From the NCBI GenBank assembly GCA_003258725.1, contig QHMG01000011.1:1-50870 (forward strand): a stretch of 50,870 nt of DNA, given 5' to 3'. The stretch's first letter is position 1, and each line of letters opens with the position of its first letter. Source of the DNA: Candidatus Melainabacteria bacterium. Lineage in GTDB: Bacteria > Cyanobacteriota > Vampirovibrionia > Gastranaerophilales > Gastranaerophilaceae. Under the pieces are notes generated by a model, which was not told the DNA's origin, made no database searches, and saw only the letters and a list, made by a program, of their open reading frames with translations. Positions 23,676 through 33,566 of the stretch are shown one piece after another. The position numbers and the translations under genes are program-made.

Positions 23676-24768
23676 TATTTTAAAAATTAATGTTGGTCCT
23701 CAACATCCGTCAACACATGGTGTTTTGCGTTTAATTACTGAGCTTGATGGAGAAAATATTATATCTATTGAACCTGTAATTGGCTATTTACACAGAGGAC
23801 TAGAAAAAATGGCAGAAAGCAGAACCTATTTGCAATATTTACCACTTGTTGATAGAGTTGACTATTTAGGCGGTTTTTTCACTTCTTATGCTTATTGTGA
23901 TGCAGTTGAACATCTTGCTAATATTCAAGTATCAAAACGAGCTCAATATATAAGAGTGCTTTGTATGGAAATGAATCGTTTAGCATCTCATTTATTGTGG
24001 TTAGGTACTTATATGTTAGATTTAGGCGCATCATCACCGTTATTCTATTGCTTTAGGGATAGAGAAGTAATTTTATCTTTATTTGAAGAATTAACTGGAC
24101 AACGTATGATGTACAACTACTTTACGTTTGGTGGTGTAAGGTTTGAAGTTACAAATAAATGGTTAGATAAAATTTTAACTTTTATTGCTCAAATGCCTAA
24201 AAATATTGATGATTATGAAAAAATTATAACTGGTAATCCAATTTTTAAAGAACGTACTATTAAAAAAGGTATTTTACATAAGCAAACTGCAATTAAATAC
24301 GCAATAACTGGACCAAATTTAAGAGCTTCTGGAGTAAATTTAGACCTTAGAAAATCACATGGGTATGCAATTTATTCAGAATTAGATTTTGTACCTGCTA
24401 TTTCGCATAGAAGCGACTCTTATGGTAGATATGAAGTTAGAATTCAAGAAATGAGAACTTGTTTATCGCTAATTCGTCAATGTGTATTATGGTTGAAAGC
24501 AAATGAAGGTAATTCAGTAAGTGATATTAAACCATTTAATTTTAAAGTCTCTGAAGGTGAATATACATCTTATGTTGAATCTTCAAGAGGGCTTTTAAAT
24601 TGTTATATAAAATCTGATGGTTCTGAAAAACCATATCGTGTAAAATGGCGTACAGGTTCATTCTATGCGGTTCAAGTGCTACCAGAACTTTTAAAAGAGC
24701 AACAATTGTGTGATATAATGGCTGTATTTGGCTCATTAGACGTAATTGTGCCAGAGGTGGATAGATAA
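23668..24768 (+). CDS. nuoD: NADH-quinone oxidoreductase subunit D
   Basis: 366 residues from ATG 23668 (AAAGG 10 bases upstream; the earlier in-frame ATG at 23638 would overlap nuoC by 38 bases). The quinone-site loop NVGPQHPSTHGVLRL, and RGLEKMAESRTYLQYLP, are intact. The C-terminus VFGSLDVIVPEVDR is typical. Its stop overlaps the nuoH ATG. Confidence 0.96.
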   Translation: MTDILKINVGPQHPSTHGVLRLITELDGENIISIEPVIGYLHRGLEKMAESRTYLQYLPLVDRVDYLGGFFTSYAYCDAVEHLANIQVSKRAQYIRVLCMEMNRLASHLLWLGTYMLDLGASSPLFYCFRDREVILSLFEELTGQRMMYNYFTFGGVRFEVTNKWLDKILTFIAQMPKNIDDYEKIITGNPIFKERTIKKGILHKQTAIKYAITGPNLRASGVNLDLRKSHGYAIYSELDFVPAISHRSDSYGRYEVRIQEMRTCLSLIRQCVLWLKANEGNSVSDIKPFNFKVSEGEYTSYVESSRGLLNCYIKSDGSEKPYRVKWRTGSFYAVQVLPELLKEQQLCDIMAVFGSLDVIVPEVDR

Positions 24769-25868
24769 TGAATTACTTATATTTTTGGTATATTGACATT
24801 TTAGCAAAACATAATATCCCTGAAATTGTTGGAGATATAACTTTTCCAATACTTCCGTTTTGTATAATAGCAATTGCAATTATATTGGTTGTGTTATTTC
24901 TAGTTCTTTTAGAAAGAAAAATTTTAGCGCTATTTACTCAAAGAAAAGGTCCTAATAGAGTTGGTTTATGGGGACTATTACAAACTTGTGCTGATGCAAT
25001 AAAACTATTAACTAAGCAAAATGTTGATATTAAAGGTAGTGACAGATTTTTATTTAATGTTGCACCAATAGTTGTTTTTGTGCCTGCGATGTTACTATGG
25101 GGGCTTATCCCATACTCATCAGAATTTGAATTTATGGGCTTTTCGGTAACTATAATTTTATTTATTGCAGTCGCTTCATTACCTGTAATAGGCATAATAT
25201 TAGCCGGATATGCAAGCAATAACAAGTATTCTTTAATTGGTGCAATTCGTTCAGCAGCCCAAATAATTAGTTATGAATTACCAATGACATTTGTAATTTT
25301 ATCTATTGTTTTACTTGCCTCATCTATGAATTTGAAAGATATTGTATTGGCACAAATTTCAGTTCCACCTGTTTTAGGTTGGTTTGCAATTCCTTGTTTT
25401 ATTGGTTTTATAATTATGTTTATTTGTGCCGTTGCTGAATTAAACAGATGTCCATTTGATTTACCAGAAGCCGAAAGCGAACTTGTAGCAGGTTATAATA
25501 CTGAGTATTCAGGAATGAGGTTTGCTCTTTTCTTTTTAGGTGAATACACAATGCTATTTGTTATGTGCTTGTTTATGGCAACAATATTTTTCGGTGGTTT
25601 TTTACCATTAACAGGTAAGTATATTTCAGAGATGTGTTTTGCTAATTCTGAATTTTTACAAGTCTTTATTTATTTTGAGCAAGCTATATGGCTATTTTTA
25701 AAAACTTTAATTCTCGTTATATTAATAATGCTAATTAGGGCTTCATATCCTAGATTAAATTCAGCATCATTAATGAAGTTTTCGTGGAAATTATTGTTAC
25801 CACTATCAATATTGAATTTTATTGCAATAATCATTGTTAAATACATTCAAGATGGAGGGGCTATTTAA
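24768..25868 (+). CDS. nuoH: NADH-quinone oxidoreductase subunit H
   Basis: 366 residues with about eight membrane helices. Conserved quinone-channel loops: LLERKILALFTQRKGPNRVG and NRCPFDLPEAESELVAGY. It joins the peripheral arm to the membrane arm. TAATG overlaps connect it to nuoD and nuoI. Confidence 0.97.
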   Translation: MNYLYFWYIDILAKHNIPEIVGDITFPILPFCIIAIAIILVVLFLVLLERKILALFTQRKGPNRVGLWGLLQTCADAIKLLTKQNVDIKGSDRFLFNVAPIVVFVPAMLLWGLIPYSSEFEFMGFSVTIILFIAVASLPVIGIILAGYASNNKYSLIGAIRSAAQIISYELPMTFVILSIVLLASSMNLKDIVLAQISVPPVLGWFAIPCFIGFIIMFICAVAELNRCPFDLPEAESELVAGYNTEYSGMRFALFFLGEYTMLFVMCLFMATIFFGGFLPLTGKYISEMCFANSEFLQVFIYFEQAIWLFLKTLILVILIMLIRASYPRLNSASLMKFSWKLLLPLSILNFIAIIIVKYIQDGGAI

Positions 25869-26281
25869 TGTTTAGACGCTTCTTTAATGATATTTATAAC
25901 TTATTATTAGGTCTGTTTACGGTATTTAAACATTCTTTAAAAAAAAGAATTACAGGAGAATATCCCGAACATAAACCTAAACTACCTGAAAGATTTAGAG
26001 GTAAGCACGAATGGGATTCCAACAAGTGTTGTGCTTGTAAATCCTGCGAAAGAGTTTGTCCAGCCGGCGCTATTACTGTTGCCAAAACAGAACAAGGTTT
26101 ATCGTTTAAAATTGACTTAAAAAAATGTATTTTTTGTGGAAATTGTATGTATTATTGTCCTAAAAATGCTATTAAAATGTCTAGCGAGTTTGAACTAGCA
26201 ACAGATAAAAAAGAGGAGTTAATAATTGCAATAAACTCTTTTAATTCAAATACATATAGTAATATAATTGATAATGAATAA
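25868..26281 (+). CDS. nuoI: NADH-quinone oxidoreductase subunit I
   Basis: 137 residues. Two [4Fe-4S] binding motifs for N6a/N6b: CCACKSCERVCP and CIFCGNCMYYCP, both with all four cysteines. It carries electrons toward NuoB. With NuoE, F and G missing from the operon, NuoI is the likely entry point for an external donor such as ferredoxin, as in cyanobacterial NDH-1. Confidence 0.96.
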   Translation: MFRRFFNDIYNLLLGLFTVFKHSLKKRITGEYPEHKPKLPERFRGKHEWDSNKCCACKSCERVCPAGAITVAKTEQGLSFKIDLKKCIFCGNCMYYCPKNAIKMSSEFELATDKKEELIIAINSFNSNTYSNIIDNE

Positions 26282-26290
26282 TGGGGTATT

Positions 26291-26845
26291 ATGAACGAAC
26301 TTGAAATTATAAAAAGTATAACATTTTATGGCTTTGCACTTGCTATAGTTGTTTTTGCGCTATTAACTCTGTTTGCTCGTAGAATTTTATATTCTTTGTT
26401 ATTTGCGGTAATTTTATTTTTCTGCACAGGTGGAATATTTTTCTCATTAGGAGCAGATTATAACGCAGTTGTACAAATTATTATTTACGGTGTTGCAATA
26501 CCAGTATTATTGTTATTTGCAATTATGTTCACATCTGCTTATGAAAGTCGAAAAGTAAATTTATCATATTCACCTAGATTTTTTGTTGGATTTTTATCAG
26601 CGTCACTATTATTCATGATGCTTTGGTATGCAGTCCAATTTGCATTAGGACTATCAGATAAACTTGGCTGGTTTTTCAATTCAGATATGCCAAAAACAAA
26701 CAGTGTAGAGATGTTTATGGCAATGTCAAACGGAATTTATACTAACTATTCTTTACCATTTATATTAATTGGTTTATTAGTATTATTTGTAGTCGTAGGA
26801 ATATCAACGTTAAGTGTAATTAAGGAGAAAAAGCATGTTAAATAG
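26291..26845 (+). CDS. nuoJ: NADH-quinone oxidoreductase subunit J
   Basis: 184 residues with five predicted membrane helices. The conserved third-helix segment DYNAVVQIIIYGVAIPVLLL matches ND6/NuoJ. It overlaps nuoK by 11 bases. Confidence 0.94.
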   Translation: MNELEIIKSITFYGFALAIVVFALLTLFARRILYSLLFAVILFFCTGGIFFSLGADYNAVVQIIIYGVAIPVLLLFAIMFTSAYESRKVNLSYSPRFFVGFLSASLLFMMLWYAVQFALGLSDKLGWFFNSDMPKTNSVEMFMAMSNGIYTNYSLPFILIGLLVLFVVVGISTLSVIKEKKHVK

Positions 26846-27161
26846 TATTTTTAATATAAACTTGTCTCATTATTTAATATTAGCATTTTTATTATTTTTA
26901 ATTGGTGCATTTGGTGTTATAGTTGCTCGAAATGTCATAAAAGTATTAATTTCTGTTGAATTTATGCTGACAGCTGTAAATATTAATTTTATTGCCTTTG
27001 CAACATTCTCCGATAGTATAAAACTTACAGGATATATTTTTAATATTTTTTATATTGCAATAGGTTCAATTGAGGTTGCAATTGCGCTAATTATTTTCTA
27101 TCTAATGTATAGAGAAAAGAAATCGGTTGATATGGACAAATATAAGGAGTTAAAAGGCTAG
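26835..27161 (+). CDS. nuoK: NADH-quinone oxidoreductase subunit K
   Basis: 108 residues with three membrane helices. Conserved buried glutamates are visible in VLISVEFMLTAVNINFIAF and IGSIEVAIALIIF. Its stop TAG directly precedes the nuoL ATG. GGAG lies inside nuoJ. Confidence 0.95.
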   Translation: MLNSIFNINLSHYLILAFLLFLIGAFGVIVARNVIKVLISVEFMLTAVNINFIAFATFSDSIKLTGYIFNIFYIAIGSIEVAIALIIFYLMYREKKSVDMDKYKELKG

Positions 27162-29024
27162 ATGGATTTTTTTATATCTAATATTTATACAGTTATTTTA
27201 GTTCCTCTATGGGTTTGTTTAATTATTTTGTTGGGCAAACTTTTTGCGGTATTACAATCTAGAAGATTAATGGCAGGCTTAACACTTGCGTCATCTTTGT
27301 ATGTACTTGTATTTTCAATAGCAGCGTTTGCAAAAACATTATTAGCAAATGGATTTACTTATGAGTTTACAATACCGTTTATAAAAATAAATGAGATTGA
27401 ATTTAGTATTGGCGTGTATTTAGATGCTCTATCTACTTGGCTATTACTGATTGTTGCTATAGTCTCATTACTAGTTCAAATATATTCTTATTCATATATG
27501 CAAAATGATAAAAGTTTTATGCGCTTCTTCGCTTATATGAACTTATTTAGCTTTTCAATGATTGGGTTAGTATTAAGTCCAAATATGTTTCAAACTTATG
27601 TATTCTGGGAACTTGTAGGTGTATCAAGCTACTTACTAATTGGTTTTTGGTACAAAAAAGAATCTGCCTCTATTGCTGCTAAAAAAGCGTTTATAATGAA
27701 TAAAATTGGTGATTTTTCTCTACTTTCGGGTATTGTTATGGGCGCTTACATTTTATACTCAAACTATGACAATCTAGTTTCAATTGCCTTGCCTTTTGCT
27801 GATTTGCCTGCTATTTCGGATCAAATATATGCTGCAACATCTGATGGTATTTTTATTGTACTTTCTGTATTGTTAATTGTTGCATCAATTGCAAAATCAG
27901 CACAATTCCCATTGAATACTTGGCTTGTAGATGCAATGGAAGGGCCTACTCCTGTTAGTGCATTAATTCACTCAGCAACAATGGTTGCGGCAGGTGTATA
28001 CTTATTGTGTCGTTTATATCCATTATATTCGCTTAACAGTGTGGTTTTAACTATAATTGCAGTTGTTGGAATTGTTACAGCGATTATTTGTTCTATTTCT
28101 GCTATATCACAAACTGATATTAAAAAGATGTTAGCATACTCAACTAGTGCACAGTTAGGTTTAATGTTTTTAGCTTTGGGGGCGTGTTCTATAACGGTTA
28201 CAATGATTCATTTAACAGCTCATTCCTTTATTAAAGCGATGTTATTTTTAATTGCAGGGATTGTAATTGCCTCACAAAATGGTAATCAAGATATTAAATT
28301 TATGGGGGGCTTAAGAACAAAACTTCCAACATCTGCCATTGCGTATTTGATAGGTGCACTATCATTAAGTGGTTTGTTATTTGCTGGCTTTGCATCAAAA
28401 GATTTGATTTTAGGTAATTTGTTGAGTGGAAAACACTATGTTTATGCAACTTTATTTTTAATTGTTGCGTTTATGACGGCATATTATTTGTTTAGAGCTT
28501 ATTTTTATATTTTTGAAGGTGAAAATAAGAGTGATGAATATTCTAAATTTAAAACTCCAGATGTTATTTTAAATATCATTGTTGGAATTTTTGCAATCAT
28601 AATTATATTCTTGTGGTTTATTTTTCCAAAATCTCAAGATTTATTGTTTAAAGTGATTACTTATATAATTGGTATTTCAGCAATTGCAATTTCCTACTTG
28701 GTATATGCAAACAGAGGGGTTATCAGAAAAGTACCGGTAATATTTGATATCTCATACAACGGTTTTTACTTAGATAACATATATTCAGGCGTTGTAAAAG
28801 GGTATAAACGTTTGTCAAGAATAGCTTATTTAATTGATAAATACGTATTTGATGCAATATCATACTTATTTGCGCTAAACATAAGATTTTTCTCTTGGAT
28901 TTTGTCAAAACTCCAAACGGGTAAAGTTCAAAGCTACTTATCATACGCATTATTAATTATAATGTTATGTTTTGGCGGATTATTATTGATTTACAACTTG
29001 ATTGTATATTTCAGCGAGGTTTAA
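27162..29024 (+). CDS. nuoL: NADH-quinone oxidoreductase subunit L
   Basis: 620 residues, full length, antiporter-like. The conserved proton-channel Glu lies in YVFWELVGVSSYLLIGFW, with LIHSATMVAAGVYLL and HSFIKAMLFLIAG further on. The C-terminal part has the long lateral helix region and a final membrane anchor. It pumps protons in the distal membrane arm. Confidence 0.96.
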   Translation: MDFFISNIYTVILVPLWVCLIILLGKLFAVLQSRRLMAGLTLASSLYVLVFSIAAFAKTLLANGFTYEFTIPFIKINEIEFSIGVYLDALSTWLLLIVAIVSLLVQIYSYSYMQNDKSFMRFFAYMNLFSFSMIGLVLSPNMFQTYVFWELVGVSSYLLIGFWYKKESASIAAKKAFIMNKIGDFSLLSGIVMGAYILYSNYDNLVSIALPFADLPAISDQIYAATSDGIFIVLSVLLIVASIAKSAQFPLNTWLVDAMEGPTPVSALIHSATMVAAGVYLLCRLYPLYSLNSVVLTIIAVVGIVTAIICSISAISQTDIKKMLAYSTSAQLGLMFLALGACSITVTMIHLTAHSFIKAMLFLIAGIVIASQNGNQDIKFMGGLRTKLPTSAIAYLIGALSLSGLLFAGFASKDLILGNLLSGKHYVYATLFLIVAFMTAYYLFRAYFYIFEGENKSDEYSKFKTPDVILNIIVGIFAIIIIFLWFIFPKSQDLLFKVITYIIGISAIAISYLVYANRGVIRKVPVIFDISYNGFYLDNIYSGVVKGYKRLSRIAYLIDKYVFDAISYLFALNIRFFSWILSKLQTGKVQSYLSYALLIIMLCFGGLLLIYNLIVYFSEV

Positions 29025-29027
29025 CAA

Positions 29028-30605
29028 ATGGATAATTTGATTTCTATAAAATTGTTAATATTTTCACCACTATTAATTTCAATATTCTTCTTGTTGCCAA
29101 TTTTTTCAGGACATACGGTTTTAATTAGAAGATTTGCGAAATTATTTGCAGGCTTGCATTTTCTGTATTCATTGTTATTCTATGTATTTGCAAATACAAC
29201 GACAGCAAATAGCTCATATTTAGCCTTGTTAAATACTTCAAATCTCAATTCGGAAACTCCATTGAATTTTTTAAGTGAGTTGACTTTCTTTGGCTCGTCA
29301 TGGATTAATTCACTAGGAATTAAACTTACATTCGGACTAGATGGAATTTCTATTTTCTTTGTAATTTTAACATCTTTCTTAGTGTTAATGGCATGCATCG
29401 CAAGCAAAAGTGTCATTAAATCAAAACACAGTTTATATTATGCATTAATATTCATATTAGAAACTGCTATATTGGGTGTTTTTGCATCTTGTGATATGTT
29501 TGAGTTCTTTATGTTCTGGGAATTAGAACTTATACCAATGTATTTCCTAATTAGTTTATGGGGGGACGGAAAAGCAAAAAAATCAGCTATGAAATTTTTA
29601 TTATATACCTTTATAGGTAGCTTATTTATGTTAGTTGGTTTCTTAATGTTATATAATTTTAATTTTATTGCAACAGGTATTTTCTCTGCGGATATTCATA
29701 CATTGACGTTAAATATAGATACGACTCCTGTATATTTACAAATTTTAGCATCGTTATTTATGCTATTTGGGTTTGCTGTAAAAATTCCTATTGTACCTTT
29801 TCATACTTGGTTACCAAATGCACATGTTGATGCACCAGCGCCTATAAGTATGCTTTTGGCAGGTATTTTATTGAAAATGGGTGCTTATGGTATTATTCGA
29901 TTTAATTTACAGTTACTACCTGATGCTTTTTTATATATTGCCCCTTACTTGGTTGTATTGGCATTTATAAATATAATATTTGCAGCAATCACAGCTTATT
30001 ATCAATCTGACATTAAAGCTATAGTTGCATATTCAAGTATTTCAACAATGGGGATTGTATTATTGGGAATTTGCTCTCTTAATACAATTGGTTTAACAGG
30101 GGCAATATTCTTAATGCTTGCTCATGGAATTGTTTCTGCCGCCTTATTCTTTATTGTGGGGGCAATTTACCAACGCACAAAAAGTCGTGAAATTTTACAA
30201 CTTGGGGGCTTGGCAAAAGTTATGCCAAGATTAGCAGGCTTTACCTTAATTTTTGCACTTGCAGGAGTTGGTTTACCTTCAATGATGGGTTTTGTTGGTG
30301 AGTTTTTATCCTTTGTTGGTGCATTTGGTTCATCAATTTTGAATAATTACTTTATTCAAGTTCTTGTTCTACTATCAATTTTTGTGTTAGTATTAGCGTC
30401 AGCATATCTATTAAAACTTATTCATAAAGTTTTTTATGGTGCAATTTTAGAACGTTGGGAATCTTTAAATGATGTTGTTAATCACGAATTTATTGTTCTT
30501 TTCTCAATGAGTTTTGTAGTTATTTTGTTTGGTATTTATCCAATGCCAATTATTGATACAATTAGTCCTTGTGTCGTGGCATTGGTTGAGGCTTTTGGAG
30601 GGTAA
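29028..30605 (+). CDS. nuoM: NADH-quinone oxidoreductase subunit M
   Basis: 525 residues. Antiporter-like, with FMFWELELIPMYFLISLWG (channel Glu), IPIVPFHTWLPNAHVDAPA and a chain of helices to the end. It lies 3 bases after nuoL. Confidence 0.96.
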   Translation: MDNLISIKLLIFSPLLISIFFLLPIFSGHTVLIRRFAKLFAGLHFLYSLLFYVFANTTTANSSYLALLNTSNLNSETPLNFLSELTFFGSSWINSLGIKLTFGLDGISIFFVILTSFLVLMACIASKSVIKSKHSLYYALIFILETAILGVFASCDMFEFFMFWELELIPMYFLISLWGDGKAKKSAMKFLLYTFIGSLFMLVGFLMLYNFNFIATGIFSADIHTLTLNIDTTPVYLQILASLFMLFGFAVKIPIVPFHTWLPNAHVDAPAPISMLLAGILLKMGAYGIIRFNLQLLPDAFLYIAPYLVVLAFINIIFAAITAYYQSDIKAIVAYSSISTMGIVLLGICSLNTIGLTGAIFLMLAHGIVSAALFFIVGAIYQRTKSREILQLGGLAKVMPRLAGFTLIFALAGVGLPSMMGFVGEFLSFVGAFGSSILNNYFIQVLVLLSIFVLVLASAYLLKLIHKVFYGAILERWESLNDVVNHEFIVLFSMSFVVILFGIYPMPIIDTISPCVVALVEAFGG

Positions 30606-30609
30606 TTTA

Positions 30610-32049
30610 ATGAATTTTTTACAAGATATTTTTAATTCTATGTTGCCTGAAATGATTATATTGATTACGATTTTTGCTTTGATAATTATTTCAATGTTTT
30701 ATAATGTTAGATTTTATAAAGTTTCAAAATGGATAGCTTTAGGTGGTGTTGTCGTTGCGCTGTTTTCGCTACAGAATTTGCAATTAGAGCCCATTTATTA
30801 TGCCTTTAATTATAACATCTTGTCAGATACATTTACAGTGTTTTTTAAGGCTTTAATTCTAGTTGCTTCTATTATTATAATTCTTTTATCTAAAAAGAAT
30901 GTTTCAACCAGAAATCATAAAACATTTCAGTTTTATGCATTATTATTATCCGCAATTTTTTCTAGCTTGTTAATTTTATCTTCAAATGATTTTATAACTT
31001 TAACTGTCTCTTTAGAAATGTTAAGTTTTTCGCTATATTTCTTAATTGCATATAAAAAAGGGTATTTATCAAAAGAAGCCTCTTTTAAATACCTGATTAC
31101 AAATGCCTTTGCTACCGCGATTTATTTATTTGGTGTTTCTTATTTATATGGATTAACAGCAAGTTTTAATTTTAATGACATAAATAACTATTTTATGAAA
31201 CAAGACCCAAGTTTTATCTATACCTTTGCGAATATATTTATTATTACGGGGTTATTATTTAAACTTGCAATTCTACCTTTTTCAAATTGGGTTCTTGATG
31301 TTTATGAAGGTGCACCCGCATCTGTAACTGCATTTATAGCAACTATTCCTAAGATATCAATGATTGCTGTAATTGCAAGATTATTAGCTTTTCCTGCTGG
31401 ATATTCTTTTGAATTACCATTCGTGTTAATTATTTTATCTGTAATAACAGCAGTTTGGGCAAATATATTGGCAATAAGACAAAAAAATATATTAAGACTT
31501 CTTGCATGCAGTTCAAGCGCAAATGCATCATATATGCTGTTTGTTTTAGCATTAGTTTCTGTTTCAAATTTATCAACCGTTTTATTTTATTTAATAACAT
31601 TCGTATTTATGAATTTAGGGGCATTTGCAACTGTTGTTGCGTTTGAAAATTCCGGATATTCAAAGAAATTGGTCGATTATAAGGGAGTAGCATATACAAA
31701 TCCTATATTTACCCTTGCGTTTGCAATTTGTATCTTTGGATTAGCGGGTTTTCCAATTACATCTGGCTTTGTTGCTAAATTATATTTGTTATCGGCTATT
31801 GTTACATCAGGAATTCTTTTTGTGCCATTCCTTGTTGTACTAATCTTTGCAATTGTTATTGGGGCTTATTACTATACAAATTTAATAAAGATTATGTTTG
31901 AAAAATCAAACAATGATAAATTTATTGTGCACTCTAGTACTACGTCACAAAGTGTTGTTCTATATATCTGCGCAACAATAACGCTGATAGTCGGAATTTG
32001 TCCATCAGCGTTGGTTGATTTATGTAAATTTGTAGCATATAACCTATAA
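30610..32049 (+). CDS. nuoN: NADH-quinone oxidoreductase subunit N
   Basis: 479 residues from ATG 30610, 4 bases after the nuoM stop with GGAGGG in front; a longer in-frame reading from 30529 lies inside nuoM and is rejected. Antiporter-like, with LTVSLEMLSFSLYFLIAY and VLDVYEGAPASVTAFIATIP. It is the last gene of the operon. No clear terminator is seen before the convergent gene at 32083. Confidence 0.95.
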   Translation: MNFLQDIFNSMLPEMIILITIFALIIISMFYNVRFYKVSKWIALGGVVVALFSLQNLQLEPIYYAFNYNILSDTFTVFFKALILVASIIIILLSKKNVSTRNHKTFQFYALLLSAIFSSLLILSSNDFITLTVSLEMLSFSLYFLIAYKKGYLSKEASFKYLITNAFATAIYLFGVSYLYGLTASFNFNDINNYFMKQDPSFIYTFANIFIITGLLFKLAILPFSNWVLDVYEGAPASVTAFIATIPKISMIAVIARLLAFPAGYSFELPFVLIILSVITAVWANILAIRQKNILRLLACSSSANASYMLFVLALVSVSNLSTVLFYLITFVFMNLGAFATVVAFENSGYSKKLVDYKGVAYTNPIFTLAFAICIFGLAGFPITSGFVAKLYLLSAIVTSGILFVPFLVVLIFAIVIGAYYYTNLIKIMFEKSNNDKFIVHSSTTSQSVVLYICATITLIVGICPSALVDLCKFVAYNL

Positions 32050-32082
32050 AATATATTTTAATTTAAACACTTGTATTAATTA

Positions 32083-32385
32083 CTACCAATCACCAAATGA
32101 TTGTGAAGGATTAATATTGTGCTGTAGTAAGGTATCATCATCAACTCCCAAATCAATGTATGCCCATACTTTTTTCCACCAAGGCCATTTTCTATATTTT
32201 AAAGTTTTATATTCTCTATTTTCTGCACGAGCTTTTTCTAGTTGAACATGCTCTGCTGATAGAGCTGAATATCCATGATTAATTAAATATTCTGGAGTCG
32301 TTGTTTCTTCAGTAATATCATAAGCAATTGCAGGCGATATTATCAATACAAAAGCTAATAATAATATAACTTTATTTAATTTCAT
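32083..32385 (-). CDS. small secreted protein, unknown function
   Basis: 100 residues from ATG 32385, chosen because AAGGGA lies 8 bases upstream and a signal peptide begins there (KVILLLAFVLIISPAIA, then YDITEE). A longer reading from 32445 adds 20 residues that would hide the signal peptide. The mature part is rich in charged and aromatic residues (YRKWPWWKKVWAYIDLGVDD). I do not recognise a family. Confidence 0.65.
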   Translation of the reverse strand: MKLNKVILLLAFVLIISPAIAYDITEETTTPEYLINHGYSALSAEHVQLEKARAENREYKTLKYRKWPWWKKVWAYIDLGVDDDTLLQHNINPSQSFGDW

Positions 32386-32472
32386 AATTTTTCCCTTTAT
32401 ATCTATACATAAAATATGATACATTAAATTATTTATATTATCCAATGCGTTACAATTTATTTACATTAAAGA

Positions 32473-33525
32473 TTATAATGAGGCTTTTATTAGCTTTTCA
32501 AGTTCATCTAACAATTTATCTTCTGGAACTCTTGCAATAATTTCACCTTTTTTAAAAATATAACCTTCATTAATAGCGCCTGCGATGCCAAAATCAGCGT
32601 GTTGAGCCTCTCCTGGACCATTTACGGGACAACCCATAGTTGCAATTGTAATGTTTGCATCAAGGTCCTTAAAACGTTCTTCAACTTTTTTTGCTAAGCC
32701 AATTAAATCAATTTGTGTTCTTCCACAAGTTGGACAAGATACAAAATTTACACCACGTTGTCTTAAATTTAAAGCTTTTAAAATAGCATAACCTGCGTGT
32801 ACTTCTTCAACCGGATTTTCTGTTAAGGAAACTCTAATTGTGTCACCAATACCTTGTGACAGTAGACTTCCAATACCAACAGAAGATTTTACCAAACCAC
32901 CTTTTAAAGTGCCAGATTCAGTTACTCCAACATGAAGAGGGTAGTCATATTTTTCAGAAAATAACTTGTATGCTTCAATTGTAGTTGGAACTTCTGAAGA
33001 CTTTAACGATACTTTAATTTTATCAAAATCCAAGTCTTCCAAAATCTTAATATGTCCTTCTGCACTCATAACCATTTTTTCAGCTAAAGAGCAATCTAGT
33101 TCTTTTAATTTCTTTTCTAGAGAGCCGGCATTAATGCCAATTCGAATAGGTATGTTTTGTTGTTTTGCTAGACTTACAACCTTTTCTACATTTTCCCTTT
33201 TGCCAATGTTTCCTGGGTTAAGTCTCAATGCTGAAATACCATTATTAATACATTGTATAGCTAATCTATAATCAAAGTGTATATCTGACACAACAGGTAT
33301 TGGCGAATGTTTTACGATATCTTTAATTGCTTCGCCAGCATCTTTATTTAGAACAGCAAGTCTAATTATTTCACAACCTGCTTCTGCGAGTTCCTCTATT
33401 TGTCTTAGAGTTGCCTTCACATCTCTTGTGTCGGTGTTACACATTGATTGTACAGAAATTGGAGCATCACCACCAATTTTTACATTTCCAATTGAAATTT
33501 GTTTTGTTTTACGTCTTTTTATCAT
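32473..33525 (-). CDS. ispG: 4-hydroxy-3-methylbut-2-en-1-yl diphosphate synthase (IspG/GcpE)
   Basis: 350 residues, the two-domain bacterial form. Next-to-last step of the MEP pathway, turning MEcPP into HMBPP. The [4Fe-4S] ligands are in the C-terminal part: VSCPTCGRTQIDL and ATMGCPVNGPGEA (Cys plus the following Glu). The N-terminal TIM barrel has PISVQSMCNTDTRD. The downstream enzyme IspH is encoded at 4289-5161. The predicted mRNA is leaderless, and no Shine-Dalgarno precedes the ATG. Confidence 0.96.
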   Translation of the reverse strand: MIKRRKTKQISIGNVKIGGDAPISVQSMCNTDTRDVKATLRQIEELAEAGCEIIRLAVLNKDAGEAIKDIVKHSPIPVVSDIHFDYRLAIQCINNGISALRLNPGNIGKRENVEKVVSLAKQQNIPIRIGINAGSLEKKLKELDCSLAEKMVMSAEGHIKILEDLDFDKIKVSLKSSEVPTTIEAYKLFSEKYDYPLHVGVTESGTLKGGLVKSSVGIGSLLSQGIGDTIRVSLTENPVEEVHAGYAILKALNLRQRGVNFVSCPTCGRTQIDLIGLAKKVEERFKDLDANITIATMGCPVNGPGEAQHADFGIAGAINEGYIFKKGEIIARVPEDKLLDELEKLIKASL

Positions 33526-33531
33526 AAAATA

Positions 33532-33540
33532 ATAATAGCA
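33532..33540 (-). promoter_or_regulatory. leaderless extended -10 promoter of ispG
   Basis: TGCTATTAT on the minus strand (33540-33532) is an extended -10 element. Exactly six bases separate its last base from the ATG at 33525. No -35 box is evident, as is common with extended -10 promoters. The conserved N-terminus of IspG supports this start. Confidence 0.55.
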
Positions 33541-33566
33541 CTAAAAGAAGTCATGAGGTATTTTTT

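Noticed and set aside
30529..30609. N-terminal extension of nuoN inside nuoM
   Set aside because: Frame overlap only; ATG 30610 directly follows GGAGGG and matches the usual NuoN length.
31980..32010. Inverted repeat ACGCTGA/TCAGCGT near the end of nuoN
   Set aside because: It lies inside the coding region and has no U-tract, so it is not supported as a terminator.
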